A stretch of DNA of 64,000 bases, taken from assembly GCF_002910905.1 (NCBI RefSeq), contig NZ_NEUE01000228.1, positions 1 to 64,000 on the forward strand, in the 5' to 3' direction. How positions within the stretch are numbered: position 1 is the stretch's first letter; the number at the start of each line of letters is the position of its first letter. Shown piece after piece: positions 41,598-50,303 of the stretch. The notes beneath the pieces are model-generated. The model was not told the origin of the DNA and searched no databases. It worked only from the letters and a program-made list of their open reading frames with translations. This stretch comes from Streptomyces sp. SM11. Lineage in GTDB: Bacteria; Actinomycetota; Actinomycetes; Streptomycetales; Streptomycetaceae. The position numbers and the translations under genes were made by a program.

Positions 41598-42428
41598 ATG
41601 AAGCCCATCATTACCGCATCCGAATGCGCGAGCGAGTCGGCCGGGCCGCGCCCGCCGGTGCTCCTGGACGTCCGCTGGCAGCTCGGCGGTCCCGACGGCC
41701 GCCCCGACTACGAGGCCGGTCATCTGCCCGGCGCGGTCTTCGTCGACCTCGATACGGAACTGGCCGGTCCGGCGGGCGACGGCGGCCGCCACCCCCTCCC
41801 GGACCCGGAGGCCTTCGGGTCCGCGATGCGCCGGGCCGGGGTCGGCCAGGACACCCCCGTCGTGGTGTACGACGGCGGGCAGGGCTGGGCCGCGGCGCGC
41901 GCCTGGTGGCTGCTGCGCTGGACGGGGCACCCGGACGTACGGGTCCTGGACGGCGGCCTCGCCGCTTGGACGGGCGACCTCTCCACCGAGACCCCGCACC
42001 CTGCCGAGGGCGATTTCCGGCCGAAGCCCGGGGCCCTGCCCACGCTGGACGCGGAAAGTGCGGCGGCCTTCGCCCGGTCGGGTCTGCTGCTGGACGCACG
42101 CGCGGCGGAGCGCTACCGGGGCGATGTGGAGCCGATCGACCGCGTCGGCGGCCATATCCCCGGGGCCGTCTCCGCGCCGACCACACAGAACGTCGACGAG
42201 CACGGGCGCTACCTCCCGGCCGAGCGGCTCGTCGCCCGGTTCGCCGGACTGGGGGCGGAGGGAAGCACCGAGGGCGTGGGCGTCTACTGCGGATCCGGGG
42301 TCTCCGGCGCGCACGAGGTACTGGCCCTGGAGATCGCCGGCTTCCGAGGCGTCCTGTACCCCGGCTCCTGGTCCGAATGGTCCTCGGACCCCTCCCTGCC
42401 GGTCGCCACGGGTCCCGAGCCCCAGTAG
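41598..42428 (+). CDS. Two-domain rhodanese-type sulfurtransferase
   Basis: 276 aa from ATG 41598 (MKPIITASECASES). Thiosulfate or 3-mercaptopyruvate:cyanide sulfurtransferase family. The N-terminal inactive rhodanese domain has the CH2A-like start PPVLLDVRWQLGGPDG and GHLPGAVFVDLD. The C-terminal domain has GLLLDARAAERYRGDVEPID and the active-site loop VYCGSGVSG, whose Cys carries the persulfide. The loop CGSGVSG is closer to mercaptopyruvate sulfurtransferase (CGSGVTA) than to thiosulfate sulfurtransferase. The protein ends in the typical LYPGSWSEWSSDPSLPV. Convergent with sepH across a terminator. Confidence 0.92.
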   Translation: MKPIITASECASESAGPRPPVLLDVRWQLGGPDGRPDYEAGHLPGAVFVDLDTELAGPAGDGGRHPLPDPEAFGSAMRRAGVGQDTPVVVYDGGQGWAAARAWWLLRWTGHPDVRVLDGGLAAWTGDLSTETPHPAEGDFRPKPGALPTLDAESAAAFARSGLLLDARAAERYRGDVEPIDRVGGHIPGAVSAPTTQNVDEHGRYLPAERLVARFAGLGAEGSTEGVGVYCGSGVSGAHEVLALEIAGFRGVLYPGSWSEWSSDPSLPVATGPEPQ

Positions 42429-42460
42429 GCCCGCCGCGCGACGGGCGAACGGTAAGGGAA

Positions 42461-42492
42461 CGGGGTCCGTACGCGACTGCGTACGGACCCCG
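42461..42492. terminator. Bidirectional hairpin terminator between rhodanese gene and sepH
   Basis: A 14-bp perfect stem CGGGGTCCGTACGC (42461-42474) / GCGTACGGACCCCG (42479-42492) with loop GACT, between two convergent stops. Confidence 0.88.
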
Positions 42493-42515
42493 CTCCCACC
42501 GGTGGGCATTCCCGG

Positions 42516-43601
42516 TCAGTCCTGCTTCTTGCGCCGGGTGCCGAAGACGATCTCGTCCCAGCTCGGCACGGCGGCACGGCGGCCCGGCCGGACTCCGTCC
42601 GCCTCGGCCTGACGGTCCGTCGTCCCGGTCAGCCGGTCGCGGTGGCCGGCCACCGCACGGGGCATCAGCACATCCGCGTACGCGGACCCCGCACCCGCCG
42701 AAGCGGCGGCGGGCGGCTCGTCCGCCTCCGTCTCCTCCGCCGGTTCCAGCGCGGGCGGCTCGGGCTGCGTGGGCCGCTCGGGGACGACCATGTCGCCGCG
42801 GAAGCTCGGCACCGCCTCCAGCAGGCTGGTCAGCGAGTCGCGCTCACCGGCCGAAGCACTGCTCACGTACTCCTCGGGCTCGGCGGCGGCCGGGGCGGGC
42901 CGCTCGATCTGCCGGTCGAGGGCCCGGTCGCGGTCGATCTGCCGGTCGAGGCTCCGGTCCAGCGGCCGGTCGCGCGGCAGCCGGGCGATCCGGGGCACGA
43001 ACGGGAAGCTGGGCTCGGGCGCGGCGACGTCGTCGGTCTCGCCGATCAGCGAGCGCGCCTCGTCGTCCACGGCCTGGACCAGCCGTCTGGGCGGGTCGTA
43101 CGTCCAGCTCGCCGAGTGCGGTTCGCCCGCGACCCGGTAGACCAGCAGGACTTCCCAGGTGCCGTCGTCGCGGCGCCACGAGTCCCACTGAACGGTTTCC
43201 TTGTCGGCACCGCGCAGCAGGAGACGCTCCTGCACCGCCTCGCCGAGCTGGGGGCCGGTGTTCTCGCCGGGACGGCGTACGGGAGTCTTCCGGGCCCGCT
43301 CGGCCATGAAGGCGCGCTCCGCGAGCACGGGGCCCTCGAAGCGGCGTACACGGTCGACGGGGATGCCCGCGAACTGGGCGACCTCCTCCGCGGAGGCACC
43401 GGCCCGTATACGGGCCTGGATGTCGCGGGGCCGGAGGTGGCTCTCCACCTCGATCTCGATCTGGCCGAGCCGGGCGCGGTCGTTGCGCACGGCGGCCCGC
43501 AGCCGCTCGTCGATCGGAAGCGTGTACTCCGTGCTGTCCGCAGCCTTGAGCACCAGTCGTGTGCCGTCGTTGGAGACGGCCACGACACGCAGTTCGGGCA
43601 T
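42516..43601 (-). CDS. sepH: SepH, FtsZ-interacting cell-division protein (DUF3071)
   Basis: 361 aa from ATG 43601 (MPELRVVAVSNDGTRLVLKA), with GGGAGG as SD. SepH is a conserved actinobacterial protein that binds FtsZ and promotes its assembly at septa in Streptomyces. The N-terminal DUF3071 domain covers ~1-170 with a helix-turn-helix (RPRDIQARIRAGASAEEVAQ, FAGIPVDRVRRFEG) needed for FtsZ stimulation. The middle is a Pro/Asp/Arg linker including a repetitive LDRxIDR stretch (RPLDRSLDRQIDRDRALDRQ). The extreme C-terminus PSWDEIVFGTRRKKQD is a conserved short motif. Gene and family assignment are strong. Confidence 0.94.
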   Translation of the reverse strand: MPELRVVAVSNDGTRLVLKAADSTEYTLPIDERLRAAVRNDRARLGQIEIEVESHLRPRDIQARIRAGASAEEVAQFAGIPVDRVRRFEGPVLAERAFMAERARKTPVRRPGENTGPQLGEAVQERLLLRGADKETVQWDSWRRDDGTWEVLLVYRVAGEPHSASWTYDPPRRLVQAVDDEARSLIGETDDVAAPEPSFPFVPRIARLPRDRPLDRSLDRQIDRDRALDRQIERPAPAAAEPEEYVSSASAGERDSLTSLLEAVPSFRGDMVVPERPTQPEPPALEPAEETEADEPPAAASAGAGSAYADVLMPRAVAGHRDRLTGTTDRQAEADGVRPGRRAAVPSWDEIVFGTRRKKQD

Positions 43602-44093
43602 GGGAACCTCCCGGGTGGTGCCTGCCGACGTCACGTGCGTCGCTGCTTCCGCTAGTCGAGTGTGACCTGCCCGGGTGCAGCCTGCCACAACCTTGCCAAG
43701 TTGCCCGGCGTGTCGGGCGCTCGTCCTGGTGCGCCACCATGACACGGTTACCCATTGCGACCCAAAGTGACCGATTTGGCCGCTCTGTGCAGCAAGCACC
43801 CGTGTGATGCCTTGACGCCGCCGTTTCGAGTGCCGTCGGCCCCCTCCGGTGGCTGCGGATTCCCACGTCGGAGTCCGCCCCAGGGCTCGTCACAGTACTC
43901 CATTCGGGCCACCGGGGTGGACCGGCGCGCCGCCGAAGTTCTCGCGGGGCGCGGGAGTTGAGATACCCAGTTCTCCGTGAAATGCCCCTGATGCGTGTCG
44001 TGCTTCACACAATCGCCGGAAACGGAACTATCCACTTCGCTCAAATGTCCCTTCTTGTTGCATGGTGGGAGAGATGTCAAGCAGGGGCTGGTA
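43602..44093. other. Divergent intergenic region between sepH and a membrane-protein gene
   Basis: 492 bp with no convincing coding frame or RNA gene. It must contain the sepH promoter and that of the + strand gene at 44094. The part from 43960 to 44090 is less GC-rich. I see no clear -10/-35 pair or strong dyad. Confidence 0.5.
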
Positions 44094-45233
44094 ATGGTTC
44101 AGAAGCCGGAAAGTGACATAGAACCGAAGGAAAGGCGCATAGATCTGAGTCTCCCGCAGGTCGCCGGGAGTGCCGTGGCGGCCGTCGCGGCAGCGGTACT
44201 GGCCTCGCAGTTGGGCGTGTACGGCACGATCGCAGGCGCGGGCGTGATGAGTATCGTCGCCACCTGCGGCGGTTCGGTCTTCCAGCACTTCTTCCGCCGC
44301 ACCGGCGAGCAGATCCGCGAGGTGACGGTCCAGGTGACCCACCCGGAGGGCCGCCAGGTGACGGTGCACACCAAGGAGACGACGCCCGCCGGGCAGGGAG
44401 CCGCCGCCCGGCGGTCCGAGCCGGAGCCGGCCGACGACGCCACCACGGTGCTGCCCACGGTCGACCCGGGCACGGTCCCGGAGGTGATCCCGGACGCGGA
44501 GCACACACAGCTGCTGAAGCCCGTCGACACCGACCGGACGCAGCTGCTGGACCTCGGCGACGCGCGGACCCGGATGCTCCGCGTCCCGCCGTCCGGGGGT
44601 CCTGGAGCCGACGACCGTACGCGACTGCCGGCGCGGGCCGACGACCGTACGCGGATGCTCCCGCGAGCCGGAGCCGGCCCGGACGTGGCCGACGACGCGT
44701 TCAGCGACGGCGTCACCCACGGCACTCGGATGCGCGGCTGGAAGCGTCCCGCGCTCACGGCGGCAGCGGTATTCGCCGTCTCCATGGCCGGGATCACCGC
44801 GTTCGAGATGATCTCGGACAACGATCTCAGCGGCGGTCAGGGCACCACCCTCGGCTCCGTCGTACGCGGCGGCGACCGGGACTCCGGACCCGCCGACCCC
44901 AAGCCCTCCGGGGACACCGGCCAGGACGGGGGAGAGGGCGAGCGGCGGCCGACCCCCGGCAGCGGCACCGGTTCGGACCCCGCCACGGACGACGGCGACG
45001 GCAGCGGCAGGAGCCCGGACCCCGGTACGGGCACGGGTGGTGACGACCCGACCACCGGGCCCACCCCCACTCCCACCCCGACGCCCTCCGGCGACGGCGA
45101 CGAGACCACGCCCGACCCGACGCCGCCCACCCCCTCCACCCCCGGCGACGCCGGATCCGGCACGCCTTCGACCCGCACAGGCATCGCCCCCGGGCAGGGC
45201 GAGCAGGCCCCGCCCGACGCCGACGCCGGGTGA
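44094..45233 (+). CDS. Actinobacterial membrane protein with Pro/Thr/Gly-rich extracellular tail
   Basis: 379 aa from ATG 44094 (MVQKPESDIEPKERRIDLSL). The N-terminal region has a hydrophobic stretch (AGSAVAAVAAAVLASQLGVYGTIAGAGVMSIVATCGGSVFQ split into two short helices). A cytoplasmic linker contains three copies of a (D)RTxLL/RTRML motif (DRTQLLDLGDARTRMLRVPP, DDRTRLPARADDRTRMLPRA). One transmembrane helix lies near residue 225 (RPALTAAAVFAVSMAGITAFEMI), and a 140-residue Pro/Thr/Gly/Asp tail follows, probably outside the cell. The Thr-rich repeats resemble substrates of Ser/Thr kinases, which is only an inference. Function unknown. A very strong terminator follows. Confidence 0.82.
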   Translation: MVQKPESDIEPKERRIDLSLPQVAGSAVAAVAAAVLASQLGVYGTIAGAGVMSIVATCGGSVFQHFFRRTGEQIREVTVQVTHPEGRQVTVHTKETTPAGQGAAARRSEPEPADDATTVLPTVDPGTVPEVIPDAEHTQLLKPVDTDRTQLLDLGDARTRMLRVPPSGGPGADDRTRLPARADDRTRMLPRAGAGPDVADDAFSDGVTHGTRMRGWKRPALTAAAVFAVSMAGITAFEMISDNDLSGGQGTTLGSVVRGGDRDSGPADPKPSGDTGQDGGEGERRPTPGSGTGSDPATDDGDGSGRSPDPGTGTGGDDPTTGPTPTPTPTPSGDGDETTPDPTPPTPSTPGDAGSGTPSTRTGIAPGQGEQAPPDADAG

Positions 45234-45261
45234 CCGACGTACCGGCACAGCGCGCGACACG

Positions 45262-45303
45262 CGTCGGCCCCGGCCCTCCCGATCGGGAGGGCCGGGGCCG
45301 ACG
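45262..45303. terminator. Perfect 42-bp palindromic bidirectional terminator
   Basis: Positions 45262-45303 are fully self-complementary around GATC (45281-45284). It lies between the convergent stops at 45233 and 45326. Confidence 0.88.
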
Positions 45304-45325
45304 GCGTATCGGAGGCCGGCGGAGC

Positions 45326-46648
45326 TCAGTCGCCGAGCACGCGCCGCAGGTAGTCGTTGCCGAACAGGCGGTCCGGGTCCAGCCGGTCGCGCAGCGCGGT
45401 GAACTCACCGAAGCGCGGGTAGACCTCCGCCAGATAGGCCGCGTCCCGGGTGTGGATCTTGCCCCAGTGCGGCCGGCCGGCGTGCGCGGTCATGATCCGC
45501 TCGACCGCCGTGAAGTACGAGCGGTGCGGCGTGCCCCTGTAGAGGTGGACGGCGATGTACGCGCTGTCCCGGCCCGAGGCGGTCGACAGGGCCATGTCGT
45601 CGGCAGGCGCGGTACGCACCTCGACCGGGAAGCTGATCTTCAGCGGTGACCGCTCGACCATGGCCCTCAGTTCCCGCAGCGCGGCCACCGCCTGCTCGCG
45701 CGGAACGGCGTACTCCATCTCCACGAACCGCACCCGGCGCGGGCTGGTGAACACCTTGTACGGGATGTCGGTGTACGTACGCGCCGACAGCGCCCGGCTG
45801 GAGAGCCTGGCGATCGAGGGGATCGTCGCCGGGACCGCGCGGCCGAGCGAACAGGCGACCTGGAAGACCCCGTTGGACAACAGCTCGTCGTCGATCCAGC
45901 TGCTCACCCTCCCGGGCGGGGCGGCCGGACCGGCGCTGCGGTTGTTGCGCTTGGTGTTGCAGTTCCCGGTGTGCGGGAACCAGTAGAACTCGAAGTGCTC
46001 GTTCTCGGCGACCAGGGAATCGAAGTCCGCGGTGACCCGGTCGAAGGTCATCGCCTCCTCACGGGCGGTCAGCAGGAAGATCGGCTCCACGGCGAGGGTG
46101 ACGGCGGTGATCACCCCGAGGGCGCCGATCCCGACCCGGGCCGCGGCGAAGATCTCCGGATTCTCCCCGGCCGAGCAGCGCAGCACCGTGCCGTCGGCGG
46201 TGACCAGCTCCAGTGCGCGGATCTGTGCAGCTATCGACGCCGAGTCGCGGCCCGTGCCGTGCGTACCGGTGGAGGTTGCCCCGGCGATCGTCTGCTCCAT
46301 GATGTCGCCCATGTTCGTGAGCGACAGGCCCTCGCGGGCGAGAGCGGTGTTGAGCCGCTTGAGCGGAGTGCCCGCCTCCACCGTCACGGTCATCGCCGTA
46401 CGGTCGATGTCCCGGATCCCGGTGAGCAGGTCCGGGCGTATCTGCACCCCGTCCGTGGCGGCCGCCGCGGTGAAGGAGTGCCCCGCGCCGACCGGCTTCA
46501 CCTTCAGTCCCTCCGCGCCCGCCCGGCGCAGCACGTCCGCGAGCTCGTCCACGGACGCGGGGGACTCGGTGCGGGCAGGCCGGGCGGTGACGGTACCCGC
46601 CCAGTTACGCCACGCGCTCGTCGTCGTCCGTGCGTAGGTGTCGGTCAT
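45326..46648 (-). CDS. FAD-dependent aldonolactone oxidase-like protein
   Basis: 440 aa from ATG 46648. It has the vanillyl-alcohol-oxidase fold. The FAD-binding domain spans ~20-190 with VKPVGAGHSFTAAA (the His is the covalent FAD ligand in GULO/ALO relatives) and GATSTGTHGTG. The C-terminal ALO domain shows VEMEYAVPREQAVAALREL and the characteristic HWGKIH near the end. Relatives oxidise D-arabinono- or L-gulono-1,4-lactones or sugar alcohols; the substrate here is unknown. Its first 44 bp overlap the end of the MFS exporter gene on the same strand, so the two are translationally coupled. Confidence 0.9.
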   Translation of the reverse strand: MTDTYARTTTSAWRNWAGTVTARPARTESPASVDELADVLRRAGAEGLKVKPVGAGHSFTAAAATDGVQIRPDLLTGIRDIDRTAMTVTVEAGTPLKRLNTALAREGLSLTNMGDIMEQTIAGATSTGTHGTGRDSASIAAQIRALELVTADGTVLRCSAGENPEIFAAARVGIGALGVITAVTLAVEPIFLLTAREEAMTFDRVTADFDSLVAENEHFEFYWFPHTGNCNTKRNNRSAGPAAPPGRVSSWIDDELLSNGVFQVACSLGRAVPATIPSIARLSSRALSARTYTDIPYKVFTSPRRVRFVEMEYAVPREQAVAALRELRAMVERSPLKISFPVEVRTAPADDMALSTASGRDSAYIAVHLYRGTPHRSYFTAVERIMTAHAGRPHWGKIHTRDAAYLAEVYPRFGEFTALRDRLDPDRLFGNDYLRRVLGD

Positions 46649-47855
46649 CTTCCCCGCGCCCTCCCGTCGCAGCCGGCCCGGCCAGCCGGCGATACCCCAG
46701 GAACGCCACCGCCGCCGCGAGAGCTCCCGCCACGGCGGGCACCGCGTACCCCGCCTTCGCCCCTGCGGCGTCGACCACCCAGCCGGCGGCCGAGGAGCCG
46801 AGCGCCACTCCGACCGCGAGCCCGGTACTGGTCCAGGTCATGCCCTCGGTCAGCTTGGTGCGCGGTACGTGCGCTTCGACGAGGGCCATGGTGGTGACCA
46901 TCGTCGGTGCGATGGCGAGGCCCGCGACAAAGAGCGCCACGGCCAGCAACGGAAGGTTCCCGGCCAGTTGGAGGGGGATCATACTCACGGCCATCGCGCA
47001 GACACCCACCAGCCACCTGGTCGAGGGGTTCCCCTTGAGGTGCAGCAGCCCGAACACGGCCCCCGCGAGGCACGACCCGAGCGCGTAGACGGCCAGCACC
47101 AGGGAGGCCGCGGCCTTGTGGCCGCGCTCCTCGGCGAAGGCCACGGTCACCACGTCCACGCCCCCGAAGATCGCGCCCGTCGCCACGAAGGCGGCCACCA
47201 GCACCTGGAGCCCCCGCGAGCGCAGCGCCGAGCCCCCCCCTGTGTGCTGCGACTTCGGGTGCGGCACCGGCTCGGTCGCGCGCTGCGCGGTCAGCCAGAA
47301 CACGCCGACCAGCAGGAAGGCGGCGGCGATCAGCGGTCCCGCCTCCGGGAACCAGGCGGTGGACAGGCCGATGGAGATGATCGGGCCGAAGATGAAGCAC
47401 ACCTCGTCGACGATCGACTCCCATGCGTAGGCGGTGTGCAGATCCTGGCTCGAACCCCGGTGGATCGCCGCCCAGCGGGACCGGACCATCGACCCCACGC
47501 TCGGCACACAGCCCGCGCCCGCCGCGAAGACGAACAGCGCCCACTCCGGTGCCCCCTGCTGGGCGCAGATCAGCAGACCCGCCACCGCCGCCACCGCCAC
47601 CAGCGTGACCGGGCGCAGTACCCGCCGCTGCCCATGGCGGTCGACCAGCCGGGAGACCTGGGGGCCGCAGACCGCCGCCGACATCGCCAGGGTCGCGGAG
47701 AGCGCCCCGGCCAGCCCGTAGCGGCCGGTGAGCTGGGAGATCATCGTCACGACGCCGATGCCCATCATGGACAACGGCATCCGGCCGAAGAAGCCCGCTG
47801 CGGAGAACCCCTTGGAACCGGGGGCGGAGAAAATGACGCGGTAGGGGCTGGGCAA
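46605..47855 (-). CDS. MFS transporter
   Basis: 416 aa from TTG 47855 (TTG CCC AGC CCC TAC), with CCGGAG 7 nt upstream on the minus strand; no better start exists. Twelve hydrophobic segments are traceable, for example AALSATLAMSAAVCGPQVSRLVDRHGQRRVL with the loop 2-3 MFS signature (SRLVDRHGQRR). The sequence resembles SetA-like sugar or drug efflux permeases of actinobacteria. The gene precedes and overlaps the aldonolactone-oxidase-like gene, so it may export or import its substrate or product. The C-terminal tail is charged (GRGEDDRHLRTDDDERVA). Confidence 0.87.
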   Translation of the reverse strand: MPSPYRVIFSAPGSKGFSAAGFFGRMPLSMMGIGVVTMISQLTGRYGLAGALSATLAMSAAVCGPQVSRLVDRHGQRRVLRPVTLVAVAAVAGLLICAQQGAPEWALFVFAAGAGCVPSVGSMVRSRWAAIHRGSSQDLHTAYAWESIVDEVCFIFGPIISIGLSTAWFPEAGPLIAAAFLLVGVFWLTAQRATEPVPHPKSQHTGGGSALRSRGLQVLVAAFVATGAIFGGVDVVTVAFAEERGHKAAASLVLAVYALGSCLAGAVFGLLHLKGNPSTRWLVGVCAMAVSMIPLQLAGNLPLLAVALFVAGLAIAPTMVTTMALVEAHVPRTKLTEGMTWTSTGLAVGVALGSSAAGWVVDAAGAKAGYAVPAVAGALAAAVAFLGYRRLAGPAATGGRGEDDRHLRTDDDERVA

Positions 47856-48064
47856 GGGGTACTCCGGTGGTGCCTGTCAGGCTTATAGGTGGCCGATACA
47901 GCTTACGGCCGGGCAGCTGCGCCGGACACCGGATTCCGGGGCGCTCCCGGGGGAGCGGCACAGGTGCCCGGAACCCCGGGGTCTCTTTGGCCTTCCCGGT
48001 CTTCCCGACAGGGCGTCGGATGTCGGTTGCCGCCCTGTCGGAGGCGGGTGGCAGGATCGATGCC

Positions 48065-49225
48065 ATGTCCGATCTGCGCGATCCCGCTCCCTACGACGCC
48101 CTGCTGCTGCTCTCCTTCGGCGGTCCCGAGGGCCCGGACGACGTGGTCCCGTTCCTGGCGAACGTGACCCGCGGCCGCGGCATCCCCGAGGAACGCCTCA
48201 AGGAGGTCGGCAAGCACTACTTCCTGTTCGGCGGGGTCAGCCCGATCAACGCGCAGAACCGCGCACTGCTCGACGCGCTGCGCGAGGACTTCGCCGACCA
48301 CGGCCTGGATCTCCCGGTCTACTGGGGCAACCGCAACTGGGCGCCGTATCTGACCGACGTCCTGCGCGAGATGACCGCCGACGGACACCGCCGGATCGCC
48401 GTCCTCGCCACCAGCGCCTACGCCTCCTACTCAGGCTGCCGCCAGTACCGCGAGAACCTCGCCGAGTCGCTGGCCGCCCTGGAGGCCGAGGGGCTGCCCG
48501 TGCCCCGGGTCGACAAACTGCGGCACTACTTCAACCACCCCGGCTTCGTGACGCCCATGGCGGACGGTGTCCTGGCCTCGCTCGCCGACCTCCCCGAGGA
48601 CGTCCGCGCGGGCGCGCACATCGCGTTCACCACCCACTCCGTCCCGACCTCCGCCGCCGACGCCTCGGGCCCGGCCGATGCGCACGGCGAGGGCGGCGCG
48701 TATGTCGCCGAGCACCTCGACGTGGCCCGGCTGATCATCGAGGCGGTGCGCGAGGAGACCGGCGTCGAGCACCCCTGGCAGCTCGTCTACCAGTCCCGCA
48801 GCGGCGCCCCGCACATCCCGTGGCTGGAGCCCGACATCTGCGATCACCTGGAGACCCTGGGCGCCGAGGGCGTCCCCGCGGTCGTGATGGCGCCCATCGG
48901 CTTCGTCTCGGACCATATGGAGGTGCTGTACGACCTCGACACCGAGGCCACCGCGAAGGCCGCCGAGATCGGTCTGCCGGTCCGCCGGTCCGCCACGGTG
49001 GGCGACGACCCGCGCTTCGCCGCCGCCGTACGGGACCTGGTCCTGGAGCGCGCCGGGCGTGAGCGGGGGCTGCCGGTGCGGCCCTGTGCCCTGGGCTCCC
49101 TCGGCCCCTCCCACGACCTCTGCCCCGTCGGCTGCTGTCCCGCCAGGACCCCTAAGCCCGCCGCCGCGGGCGCCGACAGCCCGTACGTGCAGCCCGTACG
49201 CACCGACCCCTTGGGAGCGCCGTGA
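48065..49225 (+). CDS. hemH: Ferrochelatase (coproporphyrin III ferrochelatase, CpfC type)
   Basis: 386 aa from ATG 48065. A CAGGAT -10-like hexamer lies 7 nt before with TTGCCG 19 nt further up, suggesting a leaderless transcript. It inserts Fe2+ in haem synthesis; actinobacteria use the coproporphyrin-dependent pathway, so the substrate is probably coproporphyrin III. Metal-site His in FTTHSVPTSAA (~residue 193), Glu in SDHMEVLYDLDTEA, and YQSRSGAP. The C-terminal Cys cluster (PCALGS, LCPVGCCP) matches the [2Fe-2S] site of actinobacterial enzymes. Its stop overlaps the GTG of the inositol phosphatase gene by 4 nt. Confidence 0.95.
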   Translation: MSDLRDPAPYDALLLLSFGGPEGPDDVVPFLANVTRGRGIPEERLKEVGKHYFLFGGVSPINAQNRALLDALREDFADHGLDLPVYWGNRNWAPYLTDVLREMTADGHRRIAVLATSAYASYSGCRQYRENLAESLAALEAEGLPVPRVDKLRHYFNHPGFVTPMADGVLASLADLPEDVRAGAHIAFTTHSVPTSAADASGPADAHGEGGAYVAEHLDVARLIIEAVREETGVEHPWQLVYQSRSGAPHIPWLEPDICDHLETLGAEGVPAVVMAPIGFVSDHMEVLYDLDTEATAKAAEIGLPVRRSATVGDDPRFAAAVRDLVLERAGRERGLPVRPCALGSLGPSHDLCPVGCCPARTPKPAAAGADSPYVQPVRTDPLGAP

Positions 49226-50022
49226 CCGACCCCGCCCTGTCCGAACTGCTCGACCTCGCCCTGGAGGCCTCCCGCCGCGCCGGAGCCCTGCTGCGCGACG
49301 GCCGCCCGGCCGACCTGGGGGTGGCCGCGACCAAGTCCAGCCCCATCGACGTGGTCACCGAGATGGACATCGCCGCCGAGAAGCTGATCACCGGCTACCT
49401 CTCCGACTTCCGCCCCGACGACGGCTTCCTCGGCGAGGAGGGGGCCAGCTCCCCGGGCAGCACCGGCATCCGCTGGGTCATCGACCCGCTCGACGGCACG
49501 GTGAACTACCTCTACGGTCTGCCCACCTGGGCCGTCTCCATCGCCGCCGAGCGTGACGGCGAGCGGGTCGTGGGCGTCGTCGAGGCCCCGATGCGCCGGG
49601 AGACCTCCTGGGCGGTCCTTGGCGGTGGTGCGTTCGGGAACGGTGAAGCCCTGCGCTGCCGGCCCGCCCCGCCGCTGGACCAGGCCCTCGTCTCGACCGG
49701 CTTCAACTACGTCGCCCACGTCCGCGCCCACCAGGCGGACATCGCCCAGCAGCTGATCCCCAGGCTCCGGGACATCCGGCGCAGTGGCTCGGCGGCAGTC
49801 GACCTCTGCGACGTGGCGGCCGGCCGGCTGGACGGCTACTACGAGCGCGGACTGCACCCCTGGGACCTGGCCGCGGGCGACCTCATCGCCCGGGAGGCGG
49901 GCGCGCTGACCGGCGGCCGCCCGGGGCTGCCCGCCGACGGCGACCTGACGGTGGCCGCCGGCCCCGGCGTCTTCGAGCCGCTGCAGGCGGCCCTCGACGA
50001 ACTGGGCGCCTGGCACGACTGA
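49222..50022 (+). CDS. Inositol monophosphatase family protein
   Basis: 266 aa from GTG 49222, coupled to hemH by a 4-nt overlap. Metal-dependent sugar or inositol phosphatase. Metal ligands: Glu in FLGEEG, Asp-x-Asp in WVIDPLDGTVNYLYGLP, and the C-terminal Asp in HPWDLAAGDLIAREAG. All active-site residues are present. Possible roles are inositol supply for mycothiol and phosphatidylinositol, or histidinol phosphatase, which belongs to the same superfamily in actinobacteria. Followed by a strong terminator. Confidence 0.92.
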   Translation: MTDPALSELLDLALEASRRAGALLRDGRPADLGVAATKSSPIDVVTEMDIAAEKLITGYLSDFRPDDGFLGEEGASSPGSTGIRWVIDPLDGTVNYLYGLPTWAVSIAAERDGERVVGVVEAPMRRETSWAVLGGGAFGNGEALRCRPAPPLDQALVSTGFNYVAHVRAHQADIAQQLIPRLRDIRRSGSAAVDLCDVAAGRLDGYYERGLHPWDLAAGDLIAREAGALTGGRPGLPADGDLTVAAGPGVFEPLQAALDELGAWHD

Positions 50023-50076
50023 CGGGACGCCCGGCCGGCGAAAGGCCCTGACGGGGGGCCTGAGGCCGCCGCACAC

Positions 50077-50122
50077 GCCACAGGGCCCCGGAACACCATG
50101 ACGGTGTCCGGGGCCCTGTGGC
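50077..50122. terminator. Bidirectional hairpin terminator
   Basis: A 20-bp stem with one bulged A (50077-50097 with 50103-50122) separates the inositol phosphatase gene from the small convergent gene at 50130. Confidence 0.9.
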
Positions 50123-50129
50123 GTACGGA

Positions 50130-50303
50130 TCAGGCGCTGGTGGCGCTGATCTCCACGCCGTGCTCGGCGGCGAGACGGCGGAGATCGTCCAGCTCGCCCT
50201 GTTCGACGTCCGCGAGGAAGTCGTCGCCGTCCTCGCGCGCCCGCGTGAGGCCGGACTCGGTCGTCTTGATGCGTTGCAGCAGACCTGCGGTGAAAGCGTC
50301 CAT
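50130..50303 (-). CDS. Small acidic protein, 57 aa
   Basis: ATG 50303 (MDAFTAGLLQRIKTTESGLTR), with GAGGGG on the minus strand as SD. The whole protein reads as two amphipathic helices (AGLLQRIKTTESGLTRAREDG and DDFLADVEQGELDDLRRLAAEHG) ending in VEISATSA. The acidic helical pattern suggests a partner-binding small protein. It is a conserved type of Streptomyces small ORF without assigned function. It ends against a strong terminator and starts 384 bp from cutR on the other strand. Confidence 0.7.
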   Translation of the reverse strand: MDAFTAGLLQRIKTTESGLTRAREDGDDFLADVEQGELDDLRRLAAEHGVEISATSA

